A DNA stretch of 64,000 nucleotides, taken from assembly GCA_041984235.1 (NCBI GenBank), contig JBHIYN010000003.1, forward strand, positions 310,001 through 374,000, in the 5' to 3' direction. The stretch comes from JBHIYN01 sp041984235. Its GTDB lineage: Bacteria > Pseudomonadota > Gammaproteobacteria > Ga0077536. The notes under the pieces were generated by a model. The model worked only from the letters and a program-made list of their open reading frames with translations. It was not told where the DNA came from and searched no databases. Shown here one piece after another: positions 25,736 to 34,194 of this stretch; within the stretch, counting starts at the first letter, position 1; every line of letters starts with the position of its first letter. The translations under genes and the position numbers were made by a program.

Positions 25736-26680
25736 TCAGGCCACGTGGTCGCAGTACCAGGCGTAGGTCGCGCGTATCCCCTCCTCCAGCCCGATGCGCG
25801 CCTGCCAGCCGAGCGCGTTGATGCGGGTGACGTCGACCAGCTTGCGTGGGGTGCCGTCCGGCTTGCCGGGGTCGGTCAGGATGTCGCCGGTGTAGCCCAC
25901 CACCCGCGCCACCAGGCGGGCAAGATCGATGATCGCGATGTCCTTGCCGACGCCGATGTTGATCACGCCAGGCTGGTCGAAATGGCGCATCAGGTGCAGG
26001 CAGGCGGCGGCGCAGTCGTCGACGTGCAGGAACTCGCGCAGCGGCGTGCCGGTGCCCCAGATGGTGACGCTGGGCAAGGCGTCGCGGCGGGCTTCGTGAA
26101 AGCGACGGATCATGGCCGGCAGCACGTGCGAGCTGTCGGGATCGAAATTGTCGTTGGGTCCGTAGAGGTTGGTCGGCATCGCGGAAATGAAATGCGCGCC
26201 GTATTGCTTGCGGTAGGCGTCGCACAGGCGGATACCGGCGATCTTGGCGATCGCGTACCACTCGTTGGTCGGCTCCAGCGGCCCGGTCAGCAGCGCGTCC
26301 TCGCTGATCGGCTGCGCCGCGAGACGCGGATAAATGCAGGTACTGCCGAGGAACAGCAGCTTGCTGACGCCATGGGCGTGCGCCTCGCGGATGACGTTCA
26401 GCTCCATCATCAGGTTCTGGTAGAGGAAGTCGACCGGGCGGGTGTCGTTGGCGAGAATGCCGCCGACGGTGGCGGCGGCCATGAACACCAGCTCGGGCCG
26501 GGTGGCGGTAAAGAAGCGCGCGACCGCGTCGCCGTCCATCAGATCGAGCTGGGCGCGCGGCGGCGCCAGCACGCGGTCGCAGCCGGCCGCTTCGAGTGCG
26601 CGCACGATCGCCGAGCCGACCATGCCGCGCGCGCCGAGGACCAGCACCGGCGTCTCGGGCGACAGTACGGCCTCACTCAT
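25736..26680 (-). CDS. fcl: GDP-L-fucose synthase
   Basis: The 314-residue NADPH-dependent epimerase/reductase turns GDP-4-keto-6-deoxymannose into GDP-L-fucose. It has the Rossmann motif VLVLGARGMVGSAI, the MAAATVGGI loop, the catalytic Ser in FLGSTCIYP and the YAIAK (Y-x3-K) motif in the EWYAIAKIAGIRL segment, plus LREFLHVDD. I start at ATG 26680 (MSEAVLS). The gene overlaps the end of gmd by eight bases, a coupled gmd-fcl pair. Confidence 0.95.
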   Translation of the reverse strand: MSEAVLSPETPVLVLGARGMVGSAIVRALEAAGCDRVLAPPRAQLDLMDGDAVARFFTATRPELVFMAAATVGGILANDTRPVDFLYQNLMMELNVIREAHAHGVSKLLFLGSTCIYPRLAAQPISEDALLTGPLEPTNEWYAIAKIAGIRLCDAYRKQYGAHFISAMPTNLYGPNDNFDPDSSHVLPAMIRRFHEARRDALPSVTIWGTGTPLREFLHVDDCAAACLHLMRHFDQPGVINIGVGKDIAIIDLARLVARVVGYTGDILTDPGKPDGTPRKLVDVTRINALGWQARIGLEEGIRATYAWYCDHVA

Positions 26681-27764
26681 AGTAGCGGTACACGTTGAAG
26701 CCCTCGCGGCGGCACATCTCGTCCTTTTCCGCATCGCGCAGATCGGCGTCGACCATTTCCTCGACCAGCGTGTCGAGTCCGATGCGCGCCTCCCAGCCGA
26801 GCCGCTCACGCGCCTTGGACGGATCGCCGAGCAGGGTCTCGACCTCGGTCGGGCGGTAGTAGCGCGGGTCGACCGCGACCAGCACCCGTCCGCTGGCTTC
26901 GTCGATGCCCTCCTCCGCGCTGCCGGCGCCGCGCCAGGCGATGCGCATGCCGACCCGCGCGAAGGCCTTGACCACGAATTCGCGCACCGAGTACTGCCGC
27001 CCGGTGGCGATGACGAAATCGTCCGGCTCGTCGTGCTGCAGGATGCGCCACATGGCCTCGACGTAGTCGCGCGCGTGCCCCCAGTCACGCAACGCGTCCA
27101 GGTTGCCGAGGTAGAGGCGGTCCTGCAGCCCCATCGAGATCCGCGCCACCGCGCGCGTAATCTTGCGCGTGACGAAAGTCTCGCCGCGAATCGGCGACTC
27201 GTGGTTGAACAGGATGCCGTTGGCGCAGAACATGCCGTAGGCCTCGCGGTAATTCACGCAGATCCAGTACGCGTAGACCTTGGCCGCCCCGTACGGACTG
27301 CGCGGGTAGAACGGCGTGGTCTCGCGCTGCGGCACTTCCTGCACCTTGCCGAACATCTCGCTGGTCGAGGCCTGGTAGTAACGGACCTGCTGCTCCATGC
27401 CGAGGATGCGAATGGCCTCGAGCAGCCTGAGCGTGCCCAACGCATCGGCATTGGCCGTGTATTCCGGCGTCTCGAACGAAACCGCCACGTGGCTCTGCGC
27501 GGCGAGGTTGTAGATTTCGTCCGGCCTGACCTCCTGCACCACGCGAATGAGGTTGGTCGAATCGGTCATGTCACCGTAGTGCAGGAACAGGTTGCGCTCG
27601 GCCTCGTGCGGATCCTGGTAGAGATGGTCGATGCGCGCGGTGTTGAAGCTCGACGAGCGGCGCTTGATGCCGTGCACGGCATAGCCCTTGCGCGTGAGGA
27701 AATCGGCGAGATAGGCGCCATCCTGGCCGGTGATGCCGGTGATGAGAGCGGTTTTGCGCGGCAT
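26673..27764 (-). CDS. gmd: GDP-mannose 4,6-dehydratase
   Basis: The 363-residue short-chain dehydrogenase makes GDP-4-keto-6-deoxy-D-mannose, the first step to GDP-fucose and related sugars. It has GITGQDGAYLADFL, the YQASTSEMFG motif, SPYGAAKVYAYW carrying the Y-x3-K pair, and NHESPIRGETFVTRKI. Start chosen at ATG 27764; a longer frame upstream lacks family features. It feeds fcl directly downstream. GDP-mannose would come from manC in the same locus. Confidence 0.96.
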   Translation of the reverse strand: MPRKTALITGITGQDGAYLADFLTRKGYAVHGIKRRSSSFNTARIDHLYQDPHEAERNLFLHYGDMTDSTNLIRVVQEVRPDEIYNLAAQSHVAVSFETPEYTANADALGTLRLLEAIRILGMEQQVRYYQASTSEMFGKVQEVPQRETTPFYPRSPYGAAKVYAYWICVNYREAYGMFCANGILFNHESPIRGETFVTRKITRAVARISMGLQDRLYLGNLDALRDWGHARDYVEAMWRILQHDEPDDFVIATGRQYSVREFVVKAFARVGMRIAWRGAGSAEEGIDEASGRVLVAVDPRYYRPTEVETLLGDPSKARERLGWEARIGLDTLVEEMVDADLRDAEKDEMCRREGFNVYRYYE

Positions 27765-27882
27765 GGGGGATCCTCGTCGAGATCGGGACTGGCGGGCCAT
27801 CGTGCCCGTGCCGTTTGCTTAGCGGCCCGAAAACGCAGCGCTGCAGCCGCACCGGCACCACAAGGGGCAGTTTACACGGCTG

Positions 27883-27930
27883 AAAAACGCCGCCGCCACG
27901 GCCGCACAGGCCGGTGGCCGGCGCCCGGCC
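27883..27930 (-). terminator. Hairpin plus T-run after the WecA-like gene
   Basis: Just after the stop of the WecA-like gene (minus strand), GGCCGG-CGC-CCGGCC (27916-27930) forms a perfect stem. A further GC-rich hairpin follows and then, on the minus strand, five T residues (complement of 27883-27887). The T-run is not immediately adjacent to the main stem, so termination is only possible. Confidence 0.3.
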
Positions 27931-27936
27931 GCGCGC

Positions 27937-29595
27937 TCATCCGGCAACAGCGACGTCGCCGAACGTCAGCCTGAGCGCGAATACCGTCAGCACCACGCAC
28001 GCGCCCGCGCGCACCCGCCACAGGCGATCCCGCCACTCCGCCAGCACCAGCTCCAGGGCATAGAACAGCACCAGCGTCTTGATGGCGATCTCCCCGACCA
28101 GGGTATGGGGAAACAGGGTCCGGGTCAGGGTCGGCACCAGCACCGCGATGATGATGATGAGAAAGTCGGTCGGCGTGACGTTGAAGGAACGGTTGTGCCC
28201 GAAGCGGTAGGCGATCAGCACGCTGACGCCGAGCGCCGCAAAGTAGCCGGTCTCCAGCGACAGCAACCCCGGGTCCGAGCCGCGGCCGCCGCACCAGTAA
28301 TAGACCACCGTGGTCAGTGCGACGTAGAGCAGCAGGCGCTCGACCAGCGCCAGCTCGGTGCTGCCGCGGCGCCACACGGCGGCCAGCATGAGGCCCGCCC
28401 ACAGCACCAGGCTGGTGAGGCGGCCGTCACTCGGCACGCGCTCCAGCTCGAGCACCACGAACAGGGCAAACACCGGGATGGAAAACGCTGCGAACAGCGT
28501 GGGGACGCGCGTCAACAAGGCGCTGCGCTTCAGGCGGCCGGCGAATCGCCGCACCGCACTTTCCGGCGCGGTCGCATCCGTGCCTCGCAAGCGCCAGCCA
28601 TAATGGCCTGCCGCACCGAAACCGATCGCGAGCGCGCCCAGGACGCCGAGGAAGATACCCATGTTGAGCAGGTCGGACTGGAAGCGACAGAGGAAGGCGA
28701 GCGAGACCAGGCTCGCCTGCAGGGCGTAGATCACGACCACCGCTTCGTAATGGTCCAGGCCCAGCTTCAACAGCTTGTGGTGAATATGATTGCGATCCGG
28801 CCTGAACGGCGAACGCCCCTCGATCACGCGCTGTCCCATCACGAGGAACGTATCGATGAGTGGCAACCCGAGCAGCAGCAAGGCCATGGCAGGACTCAGA
28901 ATCGGACTCGCCTGCTGTGTCAGCACGATGACCAGAACCCCGGCCGAAAAGCCGAGAAACTGACTCCCTGCATCGCCCATGAAGACCTGAGCGGGGTGGG
29001 TATTGAAGCGCAGGAAGCCGACGATCGCGCCCATCACCGCCATCGCCAGCAGAACCAGATCGTGATCGCCGGCCATGAACGCGAGCAGCGCCAGCATGCC
29101 GATGCTGAGCAGGGTGGTGCCGCCAGCAAGGCCGTCGAGGCCATCGGCGAGATTGATCGCATTGGTCACGCCGAGTAGCGCGAACACGCTGAGCGCGAAA
29201 GCCGGTGCATGGGGAATCGGATCAATGCCGCCAAACGGTACGTAGTAGATCACCACGTTGCCGTACCAGACGACGATCAGCACCGCGATCAGCTGACCGA
29301 TGAACTTGCCGCGGTAATCGAGCGAGCTGCGATCGTCCCACATGCCGAACACGATGATCACGGCCACACCCCACAGGTAGGCGAGCACGAAGCGCGACTG
29401 GTCCACCCATAGCAGAATGGGTGTCACCGCGCCGGCGACCATTGCCAGCCCGCCAATACGCGGAATGGGTATGTCGTGCACCTTGCGCGCGGAAGGCACG
29501 TCCACCAGCGCGTAGCGCTGCGCCGAGCGCATCAGCGGCGGGATCAGCAGCATGCTGATGAACATCGCTGCGATGAAGGCGAAGAAGGCCAGCAT
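27937..29595 (-). CDS. WecA/MraY-family undecaprenyl-phosphate sugar-1-phosphate transferase with C-terminal membrane extension
   Basis: The first ~350 residues are a typical polyprenyl-phosphate GlcNAc-1-phosphate transferase: DVPSARKVHDIPIPRIGG, the metal-binding NAINLADGLDGLAGG, FNTHPAQVFMGDAGSQFLG and the HIHHKLL motif that separates WecA from MraY. This enzyme would prime the EPS repeat unit on undecaprenyl phosphate. A further ~190 residues with about five membrane helices follow (roughly 365-552), not present in WecA. The start is ATG 29595. It lies seven bp after the exosortase gene on the same strand. Confidence 0.9.
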   Translation of the reverse strand: MLAFFAFIAAMFISMLLIPPLMRSAQRYALVDVPSARKVHDIPIPRIGGLAMVAGAVTPILLWVDQSRFVLAYLWGVAVIIVFGMWDDRSSLDYRGKFIGQLIAVLIVVWYGNVVIYYVPFGGIDPIPHAPAFALSVFALLGVTNAINLADGLDGLAGGTTLLSIGMLALLAFMAGDHDLVLLAMAVMGAIVGFLRFNTHPAQVFMGDAGSQFLGFSAGVLVIVLTQQASPILSPAMALLLLGLPLIDTFLVMGQRVIEGRSPFRPDRNHIHHKLLKLGLDHYEAVVVIYALQASLVSLAFLCRFQSDLLNMGIFLGVLGALAIGFGAAGHYGWRLRGTDATAPESAVRRFAGRLKRSALLTRVPTLFAAFSIPVFALFVVLELERVPSDGRLTSLVLWAGLMLAAVWRRGSTELALVERLLLYVALTTVVYYWCGGRGSDPGLLSLETGYFAALGVSVLIAYRFGHNRSFNVTPTDFLIIIIAVLVPTLTRTLFPHTLVGEIAIKTLVLFYALELVLAEWRDRLWRVRAGACVVLTVFALRLTFGDVAVAG

Positions 29596-29602
29596 GAACC
29601 GG

Positions 29603-31168
29603 TCAGTCCGGAACGAAATCCGGCAATATCGGCGCAGCAGCCTGTGCAAAAGAGGTCAGCGCAGCATCAGCGACGGCGATGTCCTGTCCGGGCGCGAGCG
29701 GCGCGATGAGGCGCACCAGGGCGCCGTCGCTACGATTACGCGTTAGCGAATCCCAGAACACGTACCACTTGACGAGATACTCGTTACTCAACACACGACC
29801 GCGCTGCTGAAACCAGTAGTAGACGAGTTGCCGGGAATCGCCGTGACTGATCAGGGCGCGGTTAACGGTAAGCGGCACGTCGTCGATGTCGACATCCTTT
29901 ACGCGATGATCGTCGAGGGACTCGATCACCCATCCGCCGCCCGGCAGACATGATTTAGGCGAATGTGCTGACTGCCCCTTCTTCTGAGAAGCATAGTAGG
30001 CAGCGTAGAAGTTGACCGGCGGATCGCCCTCGCGCATGTAGTCGGCCAGCGCATAGTCGGTCAGCTTGAGCGCCCTGAGGTAAACCTCCTCCAGGCGTCC
30101 TTCCCGACCGTGCCAGCTACCGACCTCGAGCGGCCAGGCGGCGAAGCTTTCGCGTTCCGGGACCACCTCGTCCCGGCTGGGCAGGGTCTGGGTCGGGACG
30201 ACCGCGAGTAGCGTCATAGCGACCAGCACTTTGGCGCTCGAGGGGATCACTCGCTCCTGCCACTGAGCGTCTGGCTCGGCCGCACGGGGCGGGTCGATAC
30301 CGAAGACCTCGCCGAGCGGGCGGCGGTCCCGGCTCAGGCGCATCAGCAGCCACATCTCCAGGAACAGGATTCCGAAGCAAGCCATGAAGATCGCCCAGCC
30401 CTCGAAATCGTGCAAAAAACCCTCCGCCATCGACTGCCCCCAATACTCGACCATTACGCCGATCACACCAATGCGGAAGCTGTTCATCAGAATCGTGATC
30501 GGGATGGTCGAGAAGAAAATCAGCAGCCTCTTCCACAGCGCGGCATGGTAGAAGTACGCCACAATCACGCCCAACGTCATCAGCGGAAAGAGGTAACGCA
30601 ATCCGTTACAGGCCTCTACGACCTGGAGCTTGTAGTTGCCAAGGTCGATGACGTTGCCCTCCAGGAAAACGCTGATACCGAAGGCGCGGATCACCACAAC
30701 GCCAATCTCGGAGGAAAGCAGCTGGAGCTGCGAAGACAGGTTGTTGTAGATGAAATTGGGAAAGGGAACCATGAAAAACAACAGCATCATCGGCACCGCG
30801 ATGATCCGAAATGCCGGGGTCCCCAGCCATGCCCACACCCCGCCGACGAGAAACACGACGAAGCCGTACTGGATCACCGCGTAAATGGTGCTCAGCTCGC
30901 CGACCAGGTAGAGCAGCAGCCCTGTAACGGCCGCTCCAAGCCCCAGCCAGGAACTCCCGAATTCCATTTCTCGTAAACGGTCGCCGCGCTGCCAAATCAG
31001 ATAAAGCGTGATGACAGGAATGAGAAAGCCATGACTGTACTCCTCGCGGGTCGACCACCACTGGACCATGACCTCGACGCTATCGTAGAAAATCCAGCTG
31101 CCGACTCCGGCCACGAGGGTCGCCAGGATCCAGGCGTTCGCGCCTGTCTTCCAGTAGTTCGTCGTCAC
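29603..31168 (-). CDS. xrtD: Exosortase fused to EpsI domain, best matched to XrtD (VPLPA-CTERM-specific)
   Basis: A 521-residue fusion. The first ~290 residues are an eight-helix exosortase with the catalytic Cys187 in VVEACNGLRYLFPLM, Arg232 in MNSFRIG and His253 in HDFEGW. The C-terminal ~220 residues form the soluble EpsI domain seen in such fusions. The GNVIDLGNYKLQVVEACNGL region resembles XrtD rather than XrtA, though only a profile search could settle this. The start is GTG 31168, because GGGAGAGG lies at a correct distance, unlike for the ATG 18 bp upstream. Exosortases cut and sort C-terminally tagged proteins; no tagged substrate is seen in this window. Confidence 0.85.
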   Translation of the reverse strand: MTTNYWKTGANAWILATLVAGVGSWIFYDSVEVMVQWWSTREEYSHGFLIPVITLYLIWQRGDRLREMEFGSSWLGLGAAVTGLLLYLVGELSTIYAVIQYGFVVFLVGGVWAWLGTPAFRIIAVPMMLLFFMVPFPNFIYNNLSSQLQLLSSEIGVVVIRAFGISVFLEGNVIDLGNYKLQVVEACNGLRYLFPLMTLGVIVAYFYHAALWKRLLIFFSTIPITILMNSFRIGVIGVMVEYWGQSMAEGFLHDFEGWAIFMACFGILFLEMWLLMRLSRDRRPLGEVFGIDPPRAAEPDAQWQERVIPSSAKVLVAMTLLAVVPTQTLPSRDEVVPERESFAAWPLEVGSWHGREGRLEEVYLRALKLTDYALADYMREGDPPVNFYAAYYASQKKGQSAHSPKSCLPGGGWVIESLDDHRVKDVDIDDVPLTVNRALISHGDSRQLVYYWFQQRGRVLSNEYLVKWYVFWDSLTRNRSDGALVRLIAPLAPGQDIAVADAALTSFAQAAAPILPDFVPD

Positions 31169-31190
31169 CGTGCCCTCTCCCTGCATCACG

Positions 31191-32432
31191 TTACGCGGCC
31201 TGCCCGTGCGCCGATCCGACCACCTGCCGCAGCAACTCGAGATAGGCCGCCGCCAGCCGCCGGCGGTCGAAATGCTGCCGCACGAACGCGTGCCCCTGCT
31301 CACCCAACCGACGCCTGAGCGTCTCGTCGTCCGCCAACAGGACGACGTTTCGGGTGAGCGCCGCCGCGTCTTCGGGCTGGATAGCCATCCCCGCGCCAGC
31401 CTGCTCGACGATCTCACGAGCCTCGCCTGCTACCCCGAGCACGATGGGGGTGGCCATGCCCATAGCCTCGAAGATTTTCGAAGGAATCACTGTGCGAAAC
31501 AGGGGCGAGTCACGCAGCAGCACCAGGCTGATGTCGGCCGCCGCCCACAAGCCGGGCATGGCCGCCTTCGGTTGCTGTCCGAGCATGACCACGTTACCCA
31601 ACTTGCGTTCGTCGCGCAGCGCCAGCAGCCGGTCACGTTCCGCGCCGTCACCGACGAGCAGGAAGACGATGTCTTCACGCTCTCGCAGCGCGGCAGCGGC
31701 CTCGAGCACGGTTTCGAGATGATGCGCCATGCCATGGGTGCCGAAGTAGGCGGCCACTATACGTTCTCCGAGCCCGTGCTCACGGCGTGCTGGCCCGCCA
31801 TCCGTATGGCAGTCGAACAGCCGCGTGTCCACGCCGTTCTTGATTACCGTGATCTTCTCCGCATCGACACCCGCTTCGATCATGTACCGGGCAAACGAAT
31901 CGGTGACCGGGACGATGTGATCAGCCTTCCGATAGGTGAAAGCCTCAAGCCAGCGCAGCACCGCGATGACTGCACGGTTTCTGATTGCTCCTACCGCCAG
32001 AATCGACTCCGGCCACAGATCCCGAATCTCGAGCAGCCAGCGTGCGCGCCGGATACGGCTGACGAAATAGCCGGCCAAACCGTTGAAGAACTGCGGCGAA
32101 GTCGAGATGACGATGTCTGCCGCCGGCAGCCAGGGCGCCGCGGCCACGCAGGATATCAGGTAGGACACGTAATTGAGCGTGCGTCGGCCGAAGCCCTTGT
32201 TCGCAGAAAGAAAAGTCCATAGCCGGACAATCTGCACACCCTCTTCCTCGTCGCGCAGAAACCACCCGTTGCGGTAACCTGGATAAACCTCACCACGCGG
32301 GTGGTTGGGCGCGCAGGTCACGACCGTCACCTGGTGTCCCGCGCGCACCCACTCGCGACAGTGCTCGGCCGTGCGCGATGCCGGCGCGTTGATCTCCGGC
32401 GGGAAATAATGTGAGAGAAAGAGAATTTTCAT
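31191..32432 (-). CDS. Glycosyltransferase family 4, WbuB-like
   Basis: The 413-residue GT-B glycosyltransferase starts MKILFLSHYFPPEINAPASR, the classic GT4 N-terminus, followed by CAPNHPRGEVYPGYRNGW, LEIRDLWPESIL and a sugar-nucleotide-binding C-terminal half (VIPSKIFEAMGMATPIVLG). Homologues annotated WbuB transfer fucosamine-type sugars in O-antigen synthesis; the sugar used here is unknown. It ends 22 bp before the exosortase start, and a GGAGC lies upstream of its own ATG region. It belongs to the EPS assembly line. Confidence 0.88.
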   Translation of the reverse strand: MKILFLSHYFPPEINAPASRTAEHCREWVRAGHQVTVVTCAPNHPRGEVYPGYRNGWFLRDEEEGVQIVRLWTFLSANKGFGRRTLNYVSYLISCVAAAPWLPAADIVISTSPQFFNGLAGYFVSRIRRARWLLEIRDLWPESILAVGAIRNRAVIAVLRWLEAFTYRKADHIVPVTDSFARYMIEAGVDAEKITVIKNGVDTRLFDCHTDGGPARREHGLGERIVAAYFGTHGMAHHLETVLEAAAALREREDIVFLLVGDGAERDRLLALRDERKLGNVVMLGQQPKAAMPGLWAAADISLVLLRDSPLFRTVIPSKIFEAMGMATPIVLGVAGEAREIVEQAGAGMAIQPEDAAALTRNVVLLADDETLRRRLGEQGHAFVRQHFDRRRLAAAYLELLRQVVGSAHGQAA

Positions 32433-32520
32433 GTCTGGGACAATGCCGCGGATACGGCCCGCACCGCGGTCCGGTGTGCGCGCGATTATACGCCTGCAAC
32501 ATTAAGCTCCTTTGACACGT

Positions 32521-34194
32521 TCAGGAGGTACGTGGCAGCCGCAGGATGGCGCATTCAAATTCGATCGGCAGAGATCCACGTCGCGAAAGACGCACACTCG
32601 TACCCTCCTCGGTGCGACCAAATTCCGGATAGCGCGGTGTGCGCACCAAATCCAGCGAGACCGTACCCGCGACCTCGACGGTGAGCAGCGGCTGATTCCG
32701 GCGGCTCACGACTACCCGCCCCTGCTCGTACTCGGCTGCGCATGCCGGGGCAAAGTGAAGCCAAGCCGTCACTGCATGCTCGCCGCGCCCGCTCACACGG
32801 TCCCGGACCCTGACGGTGAAATCCTGCCCAATACGGATTTCCCGCGAATGGACGATGTCACCCGCGAGATGACGATAGCCGTCGTGACTGCCGCGAAACA
32901 CCACCGCGTCCGCTGATCCAAGCTCAATTCCCGCATCGATTGGTCGCGCACGACGTCCGACACGAAACACTCCCCACATTTCGCTCTGCTCGGTGCCGTC
33001 TACCAATACCGTGTTGTGCGCGCCGGTGCTGCGCGCGAAGCTGCGCGCAGCACCGGCCTCGTAATCACGGTTGCCGCAGTTCCCGATGACGCGCTCACCA
33101 TCGAGACATAATTCGAAACTGAGCAGGTCGCAGTGAGCGTGCCCCGGCTGGTAGGTGGGCCCGATCGGCCCACAGTCGACGAGCAGGGCATCGCGCCCTT
33201 CGCGCACCCCGTAATAGCCGCTGAAACGGCGCTCGATCAATCGTCGGCCAGCGACCTGTTTCATCGCCGTCGTGCCGCAGTTTTTGCGGGCAAACTCCTC
33301 CAGGTCCGACAGCCTGGGGGCAATCCCTTCGGTACTGTCGTTGAAGCACGGCACCACGTCGCCCGGCAGCACCAGGTCCCGCGCAAACCCGAGCGCCGCG
33401 ACCGCGCGCTGTTCGATAATTGCGATCGCGTCCGCAGGGAACAGATGAGCATTGAGCCGGACAAGGGCGCAGAGTTCCAACAGGTCCCCTGTCAACAGAA
33501 GATGGTACATGGGACTACGCTCGTAGTGACCGCCATCGTCCAGGAACTGCTCGGCGAGCTCGCGCTCCAGCAGGTGCCAGCCGCGATCGAGCAAGCGTCG
33601 TCCGAAAGTCCCGTCAAACCACACGCCTGCGAATATCAGTGCTTTGAGGTTGACGAACAGATGGTTCGCGCGCAGGTGATGTTCCAGGTTATGCGACAGC
33701 CAGGAAGCCTGCAGCGCCATACTGTCGCGCAGCGCGGATTCCGTGGTCGCGGCGTCGAAGACGCGGGTCCAGTTGACCAGGCGCAACGACGTCGGATAGG
33801 GCTCCCACCCAGCGCCACGGAACGGCTGATTGTGCGCGACCCAATGTCGCGCCTGGGCGGCCGCAACTGCGGCCGGCAGGTCCGCTTGGCGCAGCCAGTC
33901 GAAATAATGCAGGTTGTAAGCCCACAGCCGGCTGCGTCCGGCGGCACTCCAGTCGATCGTCTCGCCGAAATCACTGAACTCGTTCAGGAACTCGAAGCGG
34001 TTGCCGCCGAGCCAGGCGCGCCGCGCCGGCGGCAGCGCCGGGACACGCTGCACACCGGCACGTGGCGCGGCGTCGCGCGGAGGCGCAACCCGCCTCGGCA
34101 TGTGCGCCAGCCGCCGCCATGCGAGCCAGGCGAGCTGGCCCAGCGGCAACCAACGCAGCGTGCGCCAGTAACGGCCGAAGTCGCTCGGGCTCAT
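32521..34194 (-). CDS. Heparinase II/III-family polysaccharide lyase-like protein
   Basis: The 557-residue protein has an all-helical N-terminal half with WAYNLHYFDWL, EPYPTSLRLVNW, LEHHLRANHLFVNLKAL and DDGGHYERSPMYHLLL, typical of the toroid of heparinase II/III enzymes. A beta-sandwich with GHAHCDLLSFEL and GAHNTVLVDGTEQSEMWGVFRVG follows. These are associated with EPS and capsule loci where they may trim polymer. I start at ATG 34194, overlapping the preceding gene stop by four bases (ATGA). No signal peptide is obvious, so location is uncertain. Confidence 0.85.
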   Translation of the reverse strand: MSPSDFGRYWRTLRWLPLGQLAWLAWRRLAHMPRRVAPPRDAAPRAGVQRVPALPPARRAWLGGNRFEFLNEFSDFGETIDWSAAGRSRLWAYNLHYFDWLRQADLPAAVAAAQARHWVAHNQPFRGAGWEPYPTSLRLVNWTRVFDAATTESALRDSMALQASWLSHNLEHHLRANHLFVNLKALIFAGVWFDGTFGRRLLDRGWHLLERELAEQFLDDGGHYERSPMYHLLLTGDLLELCALVRLNAHLFPADAIAIIEQRAVAALGFARDLVLPGDVVPCFNDSTEGIAPRLSDLEEFARKNCGTTAMKQVAGRRLIERRFSGYYGVREGRDALLVDCGPIGPTYQPGHAHCDLLSFELCLDGERVIGNCGNRDYEAGAARSFARSTGAHNTVLVDGTEQSEMWGVFRVGRRARPIDAGIELGSADAVVFRGSHDGYRHLAGDIVHSREIRIGQDFTVRVRDRVSGRGEHAVTAWLHFAPACAAEYEQGRVVVSRRNQPLLTVEVAGTVSLDLVRTPRYPEFGRTEEGTSVRLSRRGSLPIEFECAILRLPRTS

